Below are positions 7,144-15,121 of a stretch of 38,957 nt of DNA, piece after piece (the stretch's first letter is position 1; every line of letters starts with the position of its first letter). The notes under the pieces were generated by a model. The model was not told the origin of the DNA and searched no databases. It was given only the letters and a program-made list of their open reading frames with translations. Source of the DNA: a virus; the IMG/VR virus record IMGVR_UViG_3300045994_000190, positions 1 through 38,957 of that record, one strand, 5' to 3'. A program made the position numbers and the translations under genes.

Positions 7144-7986
7144 ATGAGTTTTCTACAAGGTATTACAGCGGGGCCATCTCAAAGCGGAATACGAATGGTC
7201 ATTGCTGGTCAAGAAAAAATGGGTAAGACTACAATTAGTTGTGGCGCACCCAATGTACTTCTTATTCCAATTGAAGTTGGATATAGTGGTGTAACTGTGG
7301 CTAAAACTCCCATGATTCAAAATTATGAGACTTTAGTTCAATGTTTGCAGGAAATAATGGGGTATGCTGTACAGGGAGCGTTTCCTTATAAATCTCTTGT
7401 TTTCGATAGTGCTACGGCTCTTGAACGGTTAATTGACGATTATGTTATTCGTTTAGACCCTGCCAGTAAGAATGGGGTTAATAAAACTGTAACTATGGAA
7501 TCTTGTCATGGTGGCTTTGGTAAAGGTTATAATATGGCTAACACATTGTTCAAAGACTTGTTAGCTCAGTTTGACCTCTTAGCCATTAATGCTGGCATTA
7601 ACATTGTGTTTACAGCTCATGTTTTTAGCTCGAAAGTAAATGATCCTACTGTAGGAGAATATGATAGTTGGGACTTATTATTACATAGTCCTAAGAATCA
7701 AAAAACTTACGGTAAACGAGAACTTTTAACGCAATGGGCTGATGTTATCGGTTTTCTTTATGAACCATTGATTCTAGTTGAGAACGCTAATACCAATACA
7801 AATAGAGGTATTAGTCAGAATAAAGGTAGGGTTCTTGCTGTAAATAGAACACCTGCTTATTTAGCTGGAAATCGTTTTGGAATATTAGGTGAGATATCAA
7901 TACCTGCTCCCCCTGAAAACGGTTGGAATCATTTTGCTGATAAACTTTTATTAGCATCTGGGATTGATTTAGTAAACAGAGTTTAA
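7144..7986 (+). CDS. RecA-like P-loop ATPase (Sak4/AAA_24-like)
   Basis: 280 residues. The Walker A GQEKMGKT at residues 22-29 and a Walker B-like hydrophobic strand (SLVFDSAT, near residue 95) mark a RecA-fold ATPase. The very short N-terminus before the P-loop and the overall size match the phage AAA_24 / Sak4 recombinase group, which promotes single-strand annealing together with a phage ssDNA-binding protein. The following gene looks like that partner. The start is supported by AGGAG upstream. Role in replication or recombination is inferred from family and neighbours. Confidence 0.75.
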   Translation: MSFLQGITAGPSQSGIRMVIAGQEKMGKTTISCGAPNVLLIPIEVGYSGVTVAKTPMIQNYETLVQCLQEIMGYAVQGAFPYKSLVFDSATALERLIDDYVIRLDPASKNGVNKTVTMESCHGGFGKGYNMANTLFKDLLAQFDLLAINAGINIVFTAHVFSSKVNDPTVGEYDSWDLLLHSPKNQKTYGKRELLTQWADVIGFLYEPLILVENANTNTNRGISQNKGRVLAVNRTPAYLAGNRFGILGEISIPAPPENGWNHFADKLLLASGIDLVNRV

Positions 7987-8053
7987 TACAGAATAATTAT
8001 TGCAAGGTACAGTAATTATTTCTTTCTTTTTATACCTATATGAGGATTTAAAA

Positions 8054-8851
8054 ATGGCTGCTATAAATTTTGATGCAACACAAGTAGAACCAGCGAGAGG
8101 CGAAGCGGAAGTAATTCCAGGCGGATGGTATCGCGGTTATATTTCAAAGACTGAAATTAAGGCGACTAAAGCTGGTGATGGAGCAAAACTGGTTATAGAC
8201 TTAATTGTCATTGACGGATACTATGCAAAGAGCCAAGTTGGAGTATCGTTAAATATTCGCAATAAGAGCAAAATTGCTCAGGATATTGGTAACGCGGAAC
8301 TTAGTGCTATTTGTCATTCAGTTAATGTTCTTAACTTACAAGACACTGTTCAACTCCATAACATTGCCTTTAAATTTAAACTTAAAATAAGTCCTGCAGA
8401 AGGTAACTACGGTCCAAGAAATGAAGTTACGGCTTATAAGCCAGATTCAACTGATGTTGAATTAGTTCTTGAAAAACAAGATAACTTTCTTCCTGAACCT
8501 GTTGCCGCTGTTGCTCCTGTTGGCTTTACAGCTCCTGCATTTGCTGCTCAACAACCAATTCCAGGTTTAGTTACTCCTGTTGCGGCACCTACATTTGCTC
8601 AACAACCAGCGGCAGTAGCGGCTCCTGTATTTACTCCACCAATTCAACAAACTGCGGCCCCTATTCCTGCTCCTATTGCTGATAATGCTCCACAACCTTG
8701 GGAACAACCAGTGGCCGCTGCATTAGTTGCTCCTGTTGCGGCACCAGTGGCCGCTGCATTAGTTGCTCCTGTTGCGGCACCAGTGGCCGCACCTACATTT
8801 GATCCTTCTGCTCCACCAGCTTGGTTAACTCAACCAGCAACACAAGCTTAA
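8054..8851 (+). CDS. DUF669-like ssDNA-binding protein with Pro/Ala-rich tail
   Basis: 265 residues. The ATG at 8054 has TGAGGA upstream; an in-frame TTG at 8000 adds a hydrophobic stretch and is rejected. Residues 1-145 read as an OB-like beta-rich domain (IPGGWYRGYISKTEIK, then LNIRNKSKIAQDIGNAEL), matching the DUF669 family that accompanies Sak4-type ATPases. Residues about 150-265 are low-complexity Pro/Ala/Val/Gln, ending in PPAWLTQPATQA. The tail contains a 36-bp tandem repeat. A flexible tail after an ssDNA-binding core is typical of SSB proteins, though the usual acidic tip is missing. A hairpin terminator follows. Confidence 0.65.
   Translation: MAAINFDATQVEPARGEAEVIPGGWYRGYISKTEIKATKAGDGAKLVIDLIVIDGYYAKSQVGVSLNIRNKSKIAQDIGNAELSAICHSVNVLNLQDTVQLHNIAFKFKLKISPAEGNYGPRNEVTAYKPDSTDVELVLEKQDNFLPEPVAAVAPVGFTAPAFAAQQPIPGLVTPVAAPTFAQQPAAVAAPVFTPPIQQTAAPIPAPIADNAPQPWEQPVAAALVAPVAAPVAAALVAPVAAPVAAPTFDPSAPPAWLTQPATQA
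8708..8790 (+). repeat. 36-bp in-frame tandem repeat in the SSB-like gene
   Basis: Two perfect 36-bp units (8708-8743 and 8744-8779) and the first 11 bp of a third (8780-8790). Each unit encodes 12 residues around PVAAALVA. Being in frame, copy-number change would only alter tail length. More GC-rich than its surroundings. Confidence 0.85.
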
Positions 8852-8858
8852 TTCTTGT

Positions 8859-8883
8859 CCCCTTGTTATGAGCAAGGGGTTTT
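8859..8883 (+). terminator. Rho-independent terminator after SSB-like gene
   Basis: CCCCTTG (8859-8865), loop TTATGAG, CAAGGGG (8873-8879), followed by TTTT. A 7-bp GC-rich stem with a short U-tract, placed 8 nt after the stop codon, closing the ligase/ATPase/SSB operon. Confidence 0.7.
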
Positions 8884-8922
8884 AGATTATAGTGCATTAA
8901 ACTTAGTGTATTATAATCTAAA
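8881..8922. repeat. 11-bp perfect inverted repeat before the nuclease gene
   Basis: TTTAGATTATA (8881-8891) and TATAATCTAAA (8912-8922) with a 20-nt centre. The right arm contains a TATAAT consensus at 8912-8917, 18 nt before the next ATG, but there is no good -35. It could be an operator over a -10 element, or an mRNA hairpin just upstream of the AAGGA ribosome site. Confidence 0.5.
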
Positions 8923-8934
8923 ATAAGGATACGT

Positions 8935-9858
8935 ATGTATTATACTCAAGATCCAATTACAACAAATCATATTTATCTAGCTACTAAAACAATGAATGCC
9001 ATTGAAGAAGCTATTAATAAAGATCAAGGTTCAAAATTCCGTGAACTAAGTGGGATTGTTTTACCACATATAGGCGATGCCTATAGTCCTGATAATACTC
9101 CTTTTAGAAGTCACATGGGAGCCTCTGTAATAGGAGGTCATTGTGCTAGAGAAATATGGTATAGTTTTAGATGGTTTACCCGTCCTAATCATACTGGACG
9201 TTTATTAAGGCTATTTAATCGTGGTCACTTAGAAGAAGGTAGATTTATAGCTGCATTACTTACTATAGGTTGCCAAGTTTTTCAGCAAGACTCAAATGGT
9301 AAACAATTTAAAATAAGTGCTTCCAATGGTCACTTTGGTGGTAGTGGTGACGGAATAGTTTACGGTATTCCTGATTGTCCTGAACAGTATATGCTATGTG
9401 AGTTTAAGACGCATGGTGAAAAATCTTTCACAGAATTAAAAAAGAAAGGTGTTGCAGTAGTAAAACCAGAACATGTAGTTCAGATGAATATTTATATGGA
9501 AAAAATGAAAATTCCATTATGCCTATATGGGGCTGTAAATAAAAATACAGATGAACTTTATTTTGAGATAATTATTGCTGACAAAGAACTTGCAATTGCT
9601 AAATTAGAATTAGCTGATACTTTAATTGCAATGCAAAAACCTCCAGACAAAATAAGTAAAACTTCTGCTTATTATAAATGCAGATTTTGTGACCATAGAC
9701 CAGTTTGTTTCTTTGGTGCAGAGCCTGACCACAATTGTAGAACTTGTGTCCATAGTCAACCTATAGAAAATGCAGAATGGATATGTGGTTTTACTGGTGA
9801 AATTCTTACTAAAGAAAAACAATTAGTAGGATGTGATGTTCATAATTCAATTAAATAG
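8935..9858 (+). CDS. PD-(D/E)XK nuclease, Cas4/RecB-like
   Basis: 307 residues. The core has GHLEEGRF (a helix with conserved Glu), GSGDGIVYG (metal-binding Asp), CEFKTH (ExK) and QMNIYM (Gln/Tyr of the RecB motif), the order seen in Cas4/RecB-type PD-(D/E)XK nucleases. The C-terminus holds several cysteines (CRFCDHRPVC, then CRTC and two more), which could bind Zn or an Fe-S cluster as in Cas4. In phage replication modules such enzymes resect DNA ends. The neighbours (RecA-like ATPase, SSB, SF2 helicase) fit a recombination or end-processing role. Metal type cannot be told from sequence. Confidence 0.75.
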   Translation: MYYTQDPITTNHIYLATKTMNAIEEAINKDQGSKFRELSGIVLPHIGDAYSPDNTPFRSHMGASVIGGHCAREIWYSFRWFTRPNHTGRLLRLFNRGHLEEGRFIAALLTIGCQVFQQDSNGKQFKISASNGHFGGSGDGIVYGIPDCPEQYMLCEFKTHGEKSFTELKKKGVAVVKPEHVVQMNIYMEKMKIPLCLYGAVNKNTDELYFEIIIADKELAIAKLELADTLIAMQKPPDKISKTSAYYKCRFCDHRPVCFFGAEPDHNCRTCVHSQPIENAEWICGFTGEILTKEKQLVGCDVHNSIK

Positions 9859-9867
9859 GAGAATAAG

Positions 9868-10005
9868 ATGACTTGTTGGCATACAGCAGAAACACCACAA
9901 AATATTAGGCCAAGTAAACCACTACAAGAACAATATGACGATCTTAGAAAAAAGATACATGAGATTGAAATATTGATTGAGAATGAAACTGATAAAAGCA
10001 ATTAA
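9868..10005 (+). CDS. Small hypothetical protein (45 aa)
   Basis: 45 residues, AGGAG at 9857-9861 just upstream of ATG 9868. The second half is a charged helix (LRKKIHEIEILIENE), possibly a coiled coil. It overlaps the next small gene by 23 nt. Function unknown. Confidence 0.45.
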   Translation: MTCWHTAETPQNIRPSKPLQEQYDDLRKKIHEIEILIENETDKSN

Positions 10006-10111
10006 ACGATTGGATAAAGCTGTAACGTTGCTTAAAGTTGGGGCTAAAATTATTAAGAAAGTTCTTAAATCTCAAGGTTATGAGAACTTAAAACCAGAAT
10101 TTAATATGTAA
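9983..10111 (+). CDS. Small basic amphipathic-helix protein (42 aa)
   Basis: 42 residues, very lysine-rich, with a continuous amphipathic helix (KLIKAIKRLDKAVTLLKVGA). It overlaps the preceding small gene by 23 nt in another frame, with only a weak GATTGAG upstream. Plausible but unproven. Confidence 0.35.
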   Translation: MKLIKAIKRLDKAVTLLKVGAKIIKKVLKSQGYENLKPEFNM

Positions 10112-10161
10112 ATGTGTTAAGAGAATATTTAAACTACAAACATAAAAATAGAGAACCCAAG

Positions 10162-11919
10162 ATGATAGAACCTAGATACTACCAAATTGATTGCTTAAAC
10201 GCCATTTTTAAATATTTTGAGAATGGTGGTAGAGGAAATCCTATTTGTGCAGTAGGTACAGGTTTAGGAAAATCTGTAATCATTTCAATGTTCTTAATGA
10301 AAGCTTTTTACCTTTACTCAAATCAGAAAGTTTTAGTTTTGACTCATGTAAAGGAATTGATAGACCAGAATGCTAAAGAACTTCTTGGTATGTGGCATAC
10401 TGCGCCTATTGGAATTAATTCATCATCTTTAAATCAGCGTGATATTGATAAGAAAATAATCTTTGCTGGTATTCAATCAATCTATAAAAATGCTGCTGCT
10501 TTTGGAAAAATAGATTTAATAATTATTGATGAATGTCATCTTATTTCAGATAATGATGAAACCATGTATAGAATGTTTATTGATTTTCTTTTAACAATTA
10601 ATCCTCGACTTAAAGTTATCGGGTTTACAGCTACTCCTTGGAGGCAGGGTTTAGGTTTACTAACAGAAGGAAATTTATTTACAGATTTCTGTTATGATAT
10701 AACCGATATGCAGTCTTTTAATAAAATGATTACGGAAGGTTATTTATGCCCTTTAATTCCAAAGAAAACAAATTATCAATTAGATTTAAGTGGAGTTAAA
10801 TTAGGTCAAGATGGTGATTTTGCTAAAGGACAGTTACAGTTAGCTGTTGATAAACATTCTATAACTCTGGCTGCTCTTAAAGAAACTTGTGAATTAGCTT
10901 ATGATAGGAATTGTTGGTTAATTTTTGCATCGGGAATTGAACATTGTGAACATATAGTAGAAATACTTGAAGAACTAGATGTAAGTGCTACTTGTATTCA
11001 TTCAAAGATTAAAATTCAAGAACGTGATGAACGATTTAGGTTATTTAAAACAGGTAAGATAAAAGCATTGGTTGGATTTAGAGTTATGACTACTGGGTTT
11101 AATCACCCTCCTATTGATACAATTATCGATTTATATCCTACAACATCATCCAGTATGCATGTTCAAAAATATGGACGGGGAACTAGACCTTATGATTGGT
11201 TAGATCCTCAACAATACAAAGCGGGATTTGATTACACAAAAGAAAATACTTTAGTGCTAGACTTTGCTGGTAATACCGCAAGGCTTGGCCCTATAAATGA
11301 CCCTGTTATCCCTAAGAAAAAGGGGCAAGGTAAGGCGGGAAGCGCACCAGTTAGGCTTTGCCAAGTATGTAACTGCTATAACCATGCTACAGCAAGAATT
11401 TGTATATATTGTGGTGCAGAATTTACTATGCAAGTTAAGATAAATGATAGTGCAGGGACATTAGAATTAATTAAACAGGATATACCTGAATTTCAAGAAT
11501 TCAAAATAGATCAAATGACTTATGCCAAACATACAAAACAGGGAGGCAAAACAAGTCTAAAAGTAACATATTATTGTGGCTTAAGACACTTCACTGAATA
11601 TGTGGGTATTGAACATACAGGTTATCCTAAGAATAAAGCTAACGACTGGTGGCAAGCAAGAACAGGTTTTTCATCCCCTGACAGTGTTTTAGCAGCTTTA
11701 TATTTAGTAGATTCATTACGAACTCCTAGTCATATTAGAGTTTGGATAAATAAAAAATACCCTGAGATAGTTGACCACATATTTACAAATACAGTAGTTC
11801 CTATAATAAAGGATATATCAAATGAAGATGAAATAGATTTTGTTCCTTACGATGATTCAATACCTTTTGATACCTTAAAAGTTTCTAATTATATTGATGA
11901 TCAAGAAGTCCCGTTTTAA
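10162..11919 (+). CDS. SF2 DNA/RNA helicase with zinc ribbon
   Basis: 585 residues from ATG 10162; a GTG at 10114 would add 16 basic residues. Superfamily 2 motifs in order: a Q-like YYQIDCL, Walker A in VGTGLGKS, DECH box (IIIDECH), motif III GFTATPW, and a C-terminal RecA lobe with TTGFNHPP and the arginine-finger motif YGRGTRP. A four-cysteine zinc ribbon (CQVC, 15 residues, CIYC) follows the helicase core, and then a strand-rich C-terminal domain of about 150 residues. This is the type III restriction/RecG-like DEAD/H layout common in phages for fork remodelling or replication restart. It is the last gene before putative promoter P4. Confidence 0.85.
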   Translation: MIEPRYYQIDCLNAIFKYFENGGRGNPICAVGTGLGKSVIISMFLMKAFYLYSNQKVLVLTHVKELIDQNAKELLGMWHTAPIGINSSSLNQRDIDKKIIFAGIQSIYKNAAAFGKIDLIIIDECHLISDNDETMYRMFIDFLLTINPRLKVIGFTATPWRQGLGLLTEGNLFTDFCYDITDMQSFNKMITEGYLCPLIPKKTNYQLDLSGVKLGQDGDFAKGQLQLAVDKHSITLAALKETCELAYDRNCWLIFASGIEHCEHIVEILEELDVSATCIHSKIKIQERDERFRLFKTGKIKALVGFRVMTTGFNHPPIDTIIDLYPTTSSSMHVQKYGRGTRPYDWLDPQQYKAGFDYTKENTLVLDFAGNTARLGPINDPVIPKKKGQGKAGSAPVRLCQVCNCYNHATARICIYCGAEFTMQVKINDSAGTLELIKQDIPEFQEFKIDQMTYAKHTKQGGKTSLKVTYYCGLRHFTEYVGIEHTGYPKNKANDWWQARTGFSSPDSVLAALYLVDSLRTPSHIRVWINKKYPEIVDHIFTNTVVPIIKDISNEDEIDFVPYDDSIPFDTLKVSNYIDDQEVPF

Positions 11920-11948
11920 AATTATTTTTAATTTACTGAAAATAACGC

Positions 11949-11979
11949 TTGCAAAGAAGTATAATAGTGTTAATATAAC
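11949..11979 (+). promoter_or_regulatory. Putative promoter P4
   Basis: The AACGCTTGC context contains TTGCAA (11949-11954). Possible -10 boxes are TAATAT (11971-11976, 16-bp spacer) or TATAAC (11974-11979, followed after 6 nt by GTTTAAATTTA as at 5361). It lies in the short gap upstream of the Lys/Ala-rich protein gene. Confidence 0.4.
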
Positions 11980-12024
11980 CATGCTGTTTAAATTTATTTT
12001 TTCTTACCCACTGAGGATATTACC

Positions 12025-12762
12025 ATGCCAGAACAAACACAATCTGAATCAGAATTAGCCAACCTTCAATCGTTGATGGACGGTGAAACTCAAGAACAAT
12101 CTAATATCGTAAGTTTGGAACCTGCGGTTATTGAATTGGAACCTGCTGTTAATACCGTTGTCGAAGATAAGAAAACCAAAGCTGCTGCGGCCAAAGAAGC
12201 TAAAGCGGCAGAAGCTATAGCTAAGGCAGAAGCCAAAGCTATAGCTAAAGCTACAAAAGATGCAGAAAAATTGGCTGCAAAAGAAGCCAAAGAAGCGGTT
12301 AAAGCGGCTAAGGTTGAGAAGCCTGTTAAAGAAGCTCGCATTATTCAAAATGGTATCTCAACACCAGCATCTGAAACTACTTGCGGGCAAATTTGGGCGT
12401 TCTGTACAAGTATCTCAAATAATAAGGGTGCTTTAGTAACTCGAAAAGAGTTAATTGAAAGTCCATTACTTGCAGAATTCAATCCAATTACAATTGGTGT
12501 TCAATATTACAAATGGAAAACCTTTCACGGTTTAAAAGACATTAAACCGACGGCTGAAGAACTTGCTGCAAAAAAGGCAGAAGCGGAAGCAGAAAAAGCT
12601 AAAGCTAAAGCTGAAAAGGATGCTAAGGCTGCGGAAGCTAAAGCTAAAAAGGCTGCTGATAAAGCTGCTAAAGATGCAGAGAAGGCAGAAAAAGCTGCTA
12701 AAGCTGCACAGGATAAAGCTGATAAAGAAGCTGAAAAGTTGGCTGCGGCATCTACTGAATAA
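12025..12762 (+). CDS. Lys/Ala-rich helical protein with central domain
   Basis: 245 residues in four parts. An acidic N-terminus (1-50) is followed by a long Ala/Lys/Glu helix (about 50-100), a compact domain (about 103-178; PASETTCGQIWAFCTSIS to YYKWKTFHGL) and a second Ala/Lys/Glu helix to the end. The helices resemble histone H1-like or single-alpha-helix tails. The central domain resembles a recurrent phage domain in which a QYxxWxxFHGL-type end is conserved; its function is not known to me. A DNA-binding or nucleoid-associated role is an inference from charge and repeats. GAGGA precedes the ATG, and a hairpin terminator follows the stop, so it may be a single-gene transcript. Confidence 0.6.
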   Translation: MPEQTQSESELANLQSLMDGETQEQSNIVSLEPAVIELEPAVNTVVEDKKTKAAAAKEAKAAEAIAKAEAKAIAKATKDAEKLAAKEAKEAVKAAKVEKPVKEARIIQNGISTPASETTCGQIWAFCTSISNNKGALVTRKELIESPLLAEFNPITIGVQYYKWKTFHGLKDIKPTAEELAAKKAEAEAEKAKAKAEKDAKAAEAKAKKAADKAAKDAEKAEKAAKAAQDKADKEAEKLAAASTE

Positions 12763-12778
12763 CTACTTTTCGGTTTAA

Positions 12779-12803
12779 TAAGGGGATAGCAATTATCCCC
12801 TTA
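12779..12803 (+). terminator. Hairpin terminator upstream of queE
   Basis: TAAGGGGATA (12779-12788), loop GCAAT, TATCCCCTTA (12794-12803): a perfect 10-bp stem. The downstream T-tract is poor (ACTTGTTCT), so it may be leaky, letting some transcription into the modification island. Confidence 0.6.
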
Positions 12804-12832
12804 ACTTGTTCTCTATGACACACAAGGTTAAT

Positions 12833-13525
12833 ATGAATACTCAATCCCCAGAAAAAATTATCAATGACGATACTATGTTATCGGTTCATTCTATATTCCC
12901 AACAATTCAAGGTGAAGGACCATTTTCTGGTCATGCTGCTGTTTTTATAAGATTAGCTGGTTGCAATCTTCAATGTCCATTATGTGATACTGACTATATA
13001 AAAGGTAGACGTAATTATACATCTTTGGAAATTCAAAAGGAAATTTCTAAAGTTACATTCGACTATCCTGAAATTAAATTGGCTATAATTACAGGAGGTG
13101 AACCATTTAGACAAAATATTCTTCCTTTAGTTAATAGATTATTAAATATTGGTTTTATAGTTCAAATCGAGACAAATGGAACAATATGGCGAGAGTTACC
13201 TTATTGGAATTCTAATCTACATATTATTTGTAGTCCTAAAACAACATTAATTAATAGTAGATTAGCTAAAGAAGTTTCTGCATTTAAATATGTAATTGAC
13301 CACAATAATTTGAATGATAATGGGTTTCCGCTAAAAGCTCTTGAGCATGTTAACTCTGGTCATTTATACCTAACTAATGATGATAGAATTCCAATTTACA
13401 TTCAACCTGCTGATGTTAAAAGCGTAGTTGAGAATGCAAAAAATATTAATGCTTGTAAAGAACTTGTTATGAAATACGGTTATATTCTTTGCTTGCAAAT
13501 TCATAAAATTATAGGAGTAGAGTAA
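12833..13525 (+). CDS. queE: 7-carboxy-7-deazaguanine synthase QueE (radical SAM)
   Basis: 230 residues. The start at 12833 is chosen because AAGG lies 5 nt upstream; ATG 12815 and TTG 12806 also read in frame. Residues 24-29 (TIQGEG) and the radical-SAM cysteines C44, C48, C51 (CNLQCPLC) bind the 4Fe-4S cluster, and ITGGEPF is the SAM-contacting GGE motif. QueE converts 6-carboxy-tetrahydropterin to 7-carboxy-7-deazaguanine. It is the third step from GTP to preQ0 and is here the first gene of the island. Its stop overlaps the next start (TAATG). Confidence 0.92.
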   Translation: MNTQSPEKIINDDTMLSVHSIFPTIQGEGPFSGHAAVFIRLAGCNLQCPLCDTDYIKGRRNYTSLEIQKEISKVTFDYPEIKLAIITGGEPFRQNILPLVNRLLNIGFIVQIETNGTIWRELPYWNSNLHIICSPKTTLINSRLAKEVSAFKYVIDHNNLNDNGFPLKALEHVNSGHLYLTNDDRIPIYIQPADVKSVVENAKNINACKELVMKYGYILCLQIHKIIGVE

Positions 13526-13701
13526 TGTCAAATCCTAATGAAACAATAATGAATAAGCTTGCTAGATTAAATCTTTATGATCTAGCAGCTAAAAAATTTA
13601 TCAAAAAGGTTGATAATAAAGAAGCAAGATCAATTGTTACCTATAATGATCTTAAAGAAGCATTAAACTTAAATAAGGATGGAAGTAATGAAAAAATCTA
13701 A
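13525..13701 (+). CDS. Small hypothetical protein (58 aa) between queE and queC
   Basis: 58 residues, starting in the TAATG overlap with queE and running 14 nt into queC. AGGAG at 13512-13516 serves as its ribosome site. It is helical and basic (NKLARLNLYDLAAKKFIKKV). No domain recognised. Its coupling to both queE and queC suggests co-expression, not necessarily a role in the pathway. Confidence 0.55.
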   Translation: MSNPNETIMNKLARLNLYDLAAKKFIKKVDNKEARSIVTYNDLKEALNLNKDGSNEKI

Positions 13702-14470
13702 AGCATTAGTAGTATTATCTGGCGGTCAAGATTCAACCACATGTTTATTCTTGGCTAAATTAAAGTATGATGAAATCCATGCAATAACTTTTGACTATGG
13801 ACAAAATCATTCAATTGAAATTGAATCGGCATTAAATGTTGGTTCCCTAGCTAAAGTTTCTTCTCACGAAGTAATAAATATTCCTTATATTTTAAAATCA
13901 GCATCCCCTTTAACAAACAACGGGGCTGATCTTGAACGTTATGAAGACGCAGACCAAATGGAAAAGGTTATAGGTTCTCGCATTGAAAATACATTTGTTC
14001 CAATGAGAAATACATTGTTCCTTACTATAGCAATGAATAGGGCTGTAGCATTAGGTTGTGATGTTGTGGTTATCGGGATTTGCCAGGAAGACAATGCAAA
14101 TTATCCCGACTGTACTGAAGATTTTAAAAACTTCTTTGAAACAATGGCTAATATATCATTAGGAACTTATACAAAGAATTTAAAAGAACTTTTGATTGAT
14201 GCTCCTTTACTGCACTTATCAAAAGCAGACACTGTTAAGATTGCACACAGTATGCCTGAGTGTTGGCACGCATTAGGCTTTAGCCATACAAGCTATGACG
14301 GCAAATATCCACCTATTGATATGAATCATGCAAATGTGTTAAGAGCTAAGGGTTTTGAAGATGCTGGTTTACCAGATCCTTTGGTTACACGGGCTATAAA
14401 TGAAGGGTTAATGGATATTCCAGAAACTTCAAACTATGATAGTTTACGTTTAGATTATCTTAAAGATTAA
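13688..14470 (+). CDS. queC: 7-cyano-7-deazaguanine (preQ0) synthase QueC
   Basis: 260 residues. The PP-loop ATP pyrophosphatase motif SGGQDS is at 11-16, with FDYGQNH at 35-41 and VPMRNTLFLTIA at 104-115, all typical of QueC. It makes preQ0 from 7-carboxy-7-deazaguanine and ammonia with ATP. The C-terminal region (residues 189-222; ECWHALGFSH, then H214) has only one Cys, C192, so the CxxC-type zinc cluster of the E. coli enzyme is not present. ATG 13688 has AAGGA at 8 nt; ATG 13679 would add three residues. It is followed by a displaced queD start and an HNH gene. Confidence 0.92.
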   Translation: MKKSKALVVLSGGQDSTTCLFLAKLKYDEIHAITFDYGQNHSIEIESALNVGSLAKVSSHEVINIPYILKSASPLTNNGADLERYEDADQMEKVIGSRIENTFVPMRNTLFLTIAMNRAVALGCDVVVIGICQEDNANYPDCTEDFKNFFETMANISLGTYTKNLKELLIDAPLLHLSKADTVKIAHSMPECWHALGFSHTSYDGKYPPIDMNHANVLRAKGFEDAGLPDPLVTRAINEGLMDIPETSNYDSLRLDYLKD

Positions 14471-14479
14471 GGACTAATA

Positions 14480-14533
14480 ATGCCTAAATATCAAGTTAAA
14501 AGATACCATGATATTAGTTGTAACTTGAGTTAA
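14480..14533 (+). pseudogene. Orphan 5' end of queD, displaced by HNH gene
   Basis: A 17-codon reading frame with AAGGA upstream, 9 nt after queC. Its middle, VKRYHDIS (14495-14518), matches residues 10-17 of intact queD (VKRYHDFS, 15129-15152) codon by codon, with silent differences. After the match it diverges and stops at 14531-14533. This looks like the original queD start, cut off when the HNH gene entered. Joining it directly to queD at TTAGTT would give a complete, canonical QueD N-terminus. It may still be translated as a leader peptide. Confidence 0.6.
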
Positions 14534-14587
14534 CCATAATAAGTGTTTATAGTTACATGGCAAACCATAACTTTATAGGCATTTAAA

Positions 14588-15121
14588 ATGGCAACATTAA
14601 ACGCAAGAAATATAGTTATAATTTCTAAACCACCAGAACGAGATTATATCTATAAAGATGTTAAAATAAAAAGTAATATTTTTAGAATTTTTGAAGATGG
14701 TGCGGTTTGGGATATGAATAATTCAAAATGGAGAAAACCTGATATTGATAAAAACGGTTATAGAATTTTAAGTCTTGGTAACTATACAACTAAACTTCAT
14801 AGACTTATTCTAACTGTATTTCAAAGATCACCTACTCGCTGTGAACAAGGACGACATTTAGATGGAGATCCGTCTAATAATGATAATTCAAATTTATGTT
14901 GGGGAACCAGTAAACAAAATTGGATTGATAGAAAACTTCACGGTAGGGAAGGCGCTGAATGGCGTAGACTTTTAAGTAGCGAGGATGCCTTAAAAGTCTT
15001 CAATGACCCTAGACCTGACAACGATATAGCAAAGGAATATAAAATACAACGAATTTGTGTAGCTTTAATTAAAGAAAAATTAACATACAAGGATATTCAT
15101 AATGAACCAATGCAAGTTTAG
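14588..15121 (+). CDS. HNH homing endonuclease
   Basis: 177 residues. The HNH_3-type core is at about residues 76-115: TTKLHRLILTVF (first His), RHLDGDPSNNDNSNLCWGT (second His with Asn-rich loop, then the structural Trp). A C-terminal helix-turn-helix-like part (about 135-175, ending near IQRICVALIKEKLT) would read the DNA target. It lies between queC and queD, overlaps the queD start by 20 nt in a different frame, and is flanked by a duplicated piece of queD. There is too little non-coding sequence (54 nt) for a group I intron core, so it reads as a free-standing mobile endonuclease. Confidence 0.8.
   Translation: MATLNARNIVIISKPPERDYIYKDVKIKSNIFRIFEDGAVWDMNNSKWRKPDIDKNGYRILSLGNYTTKLHRLILTVFQRSPTRCEQGRHLDGDPSNNDNSNLCWGTSKQNWIDRKLHGREGAEWRRLLSSEDALKVFNDPRPDNDIAKEYKIQRICVALIKEKLTYKDIHNEPMQV

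Noticed and set aside
8000-8053. Upstream TTG start of the SSB-like gene
   Set aside because: It would add a hydrophobic 18-residue leader, and TGAGGA sits correctly for ATG 8054.
8935-9858. CRISPR-associated Cas4 as part of a CRISPR system
   Set aside because: No repeat array, cas1 or cas2 nearby; the context is phage replication and recombination.
12055-12348. Minus-strand reading frames in the Lys/Ala-rich gene
   Set aside because: They are shadows of its Ala/Lys codon bias, with low-complexity Phe/Ser-rich or Ala/Ser-rich translations and no ribosome site.
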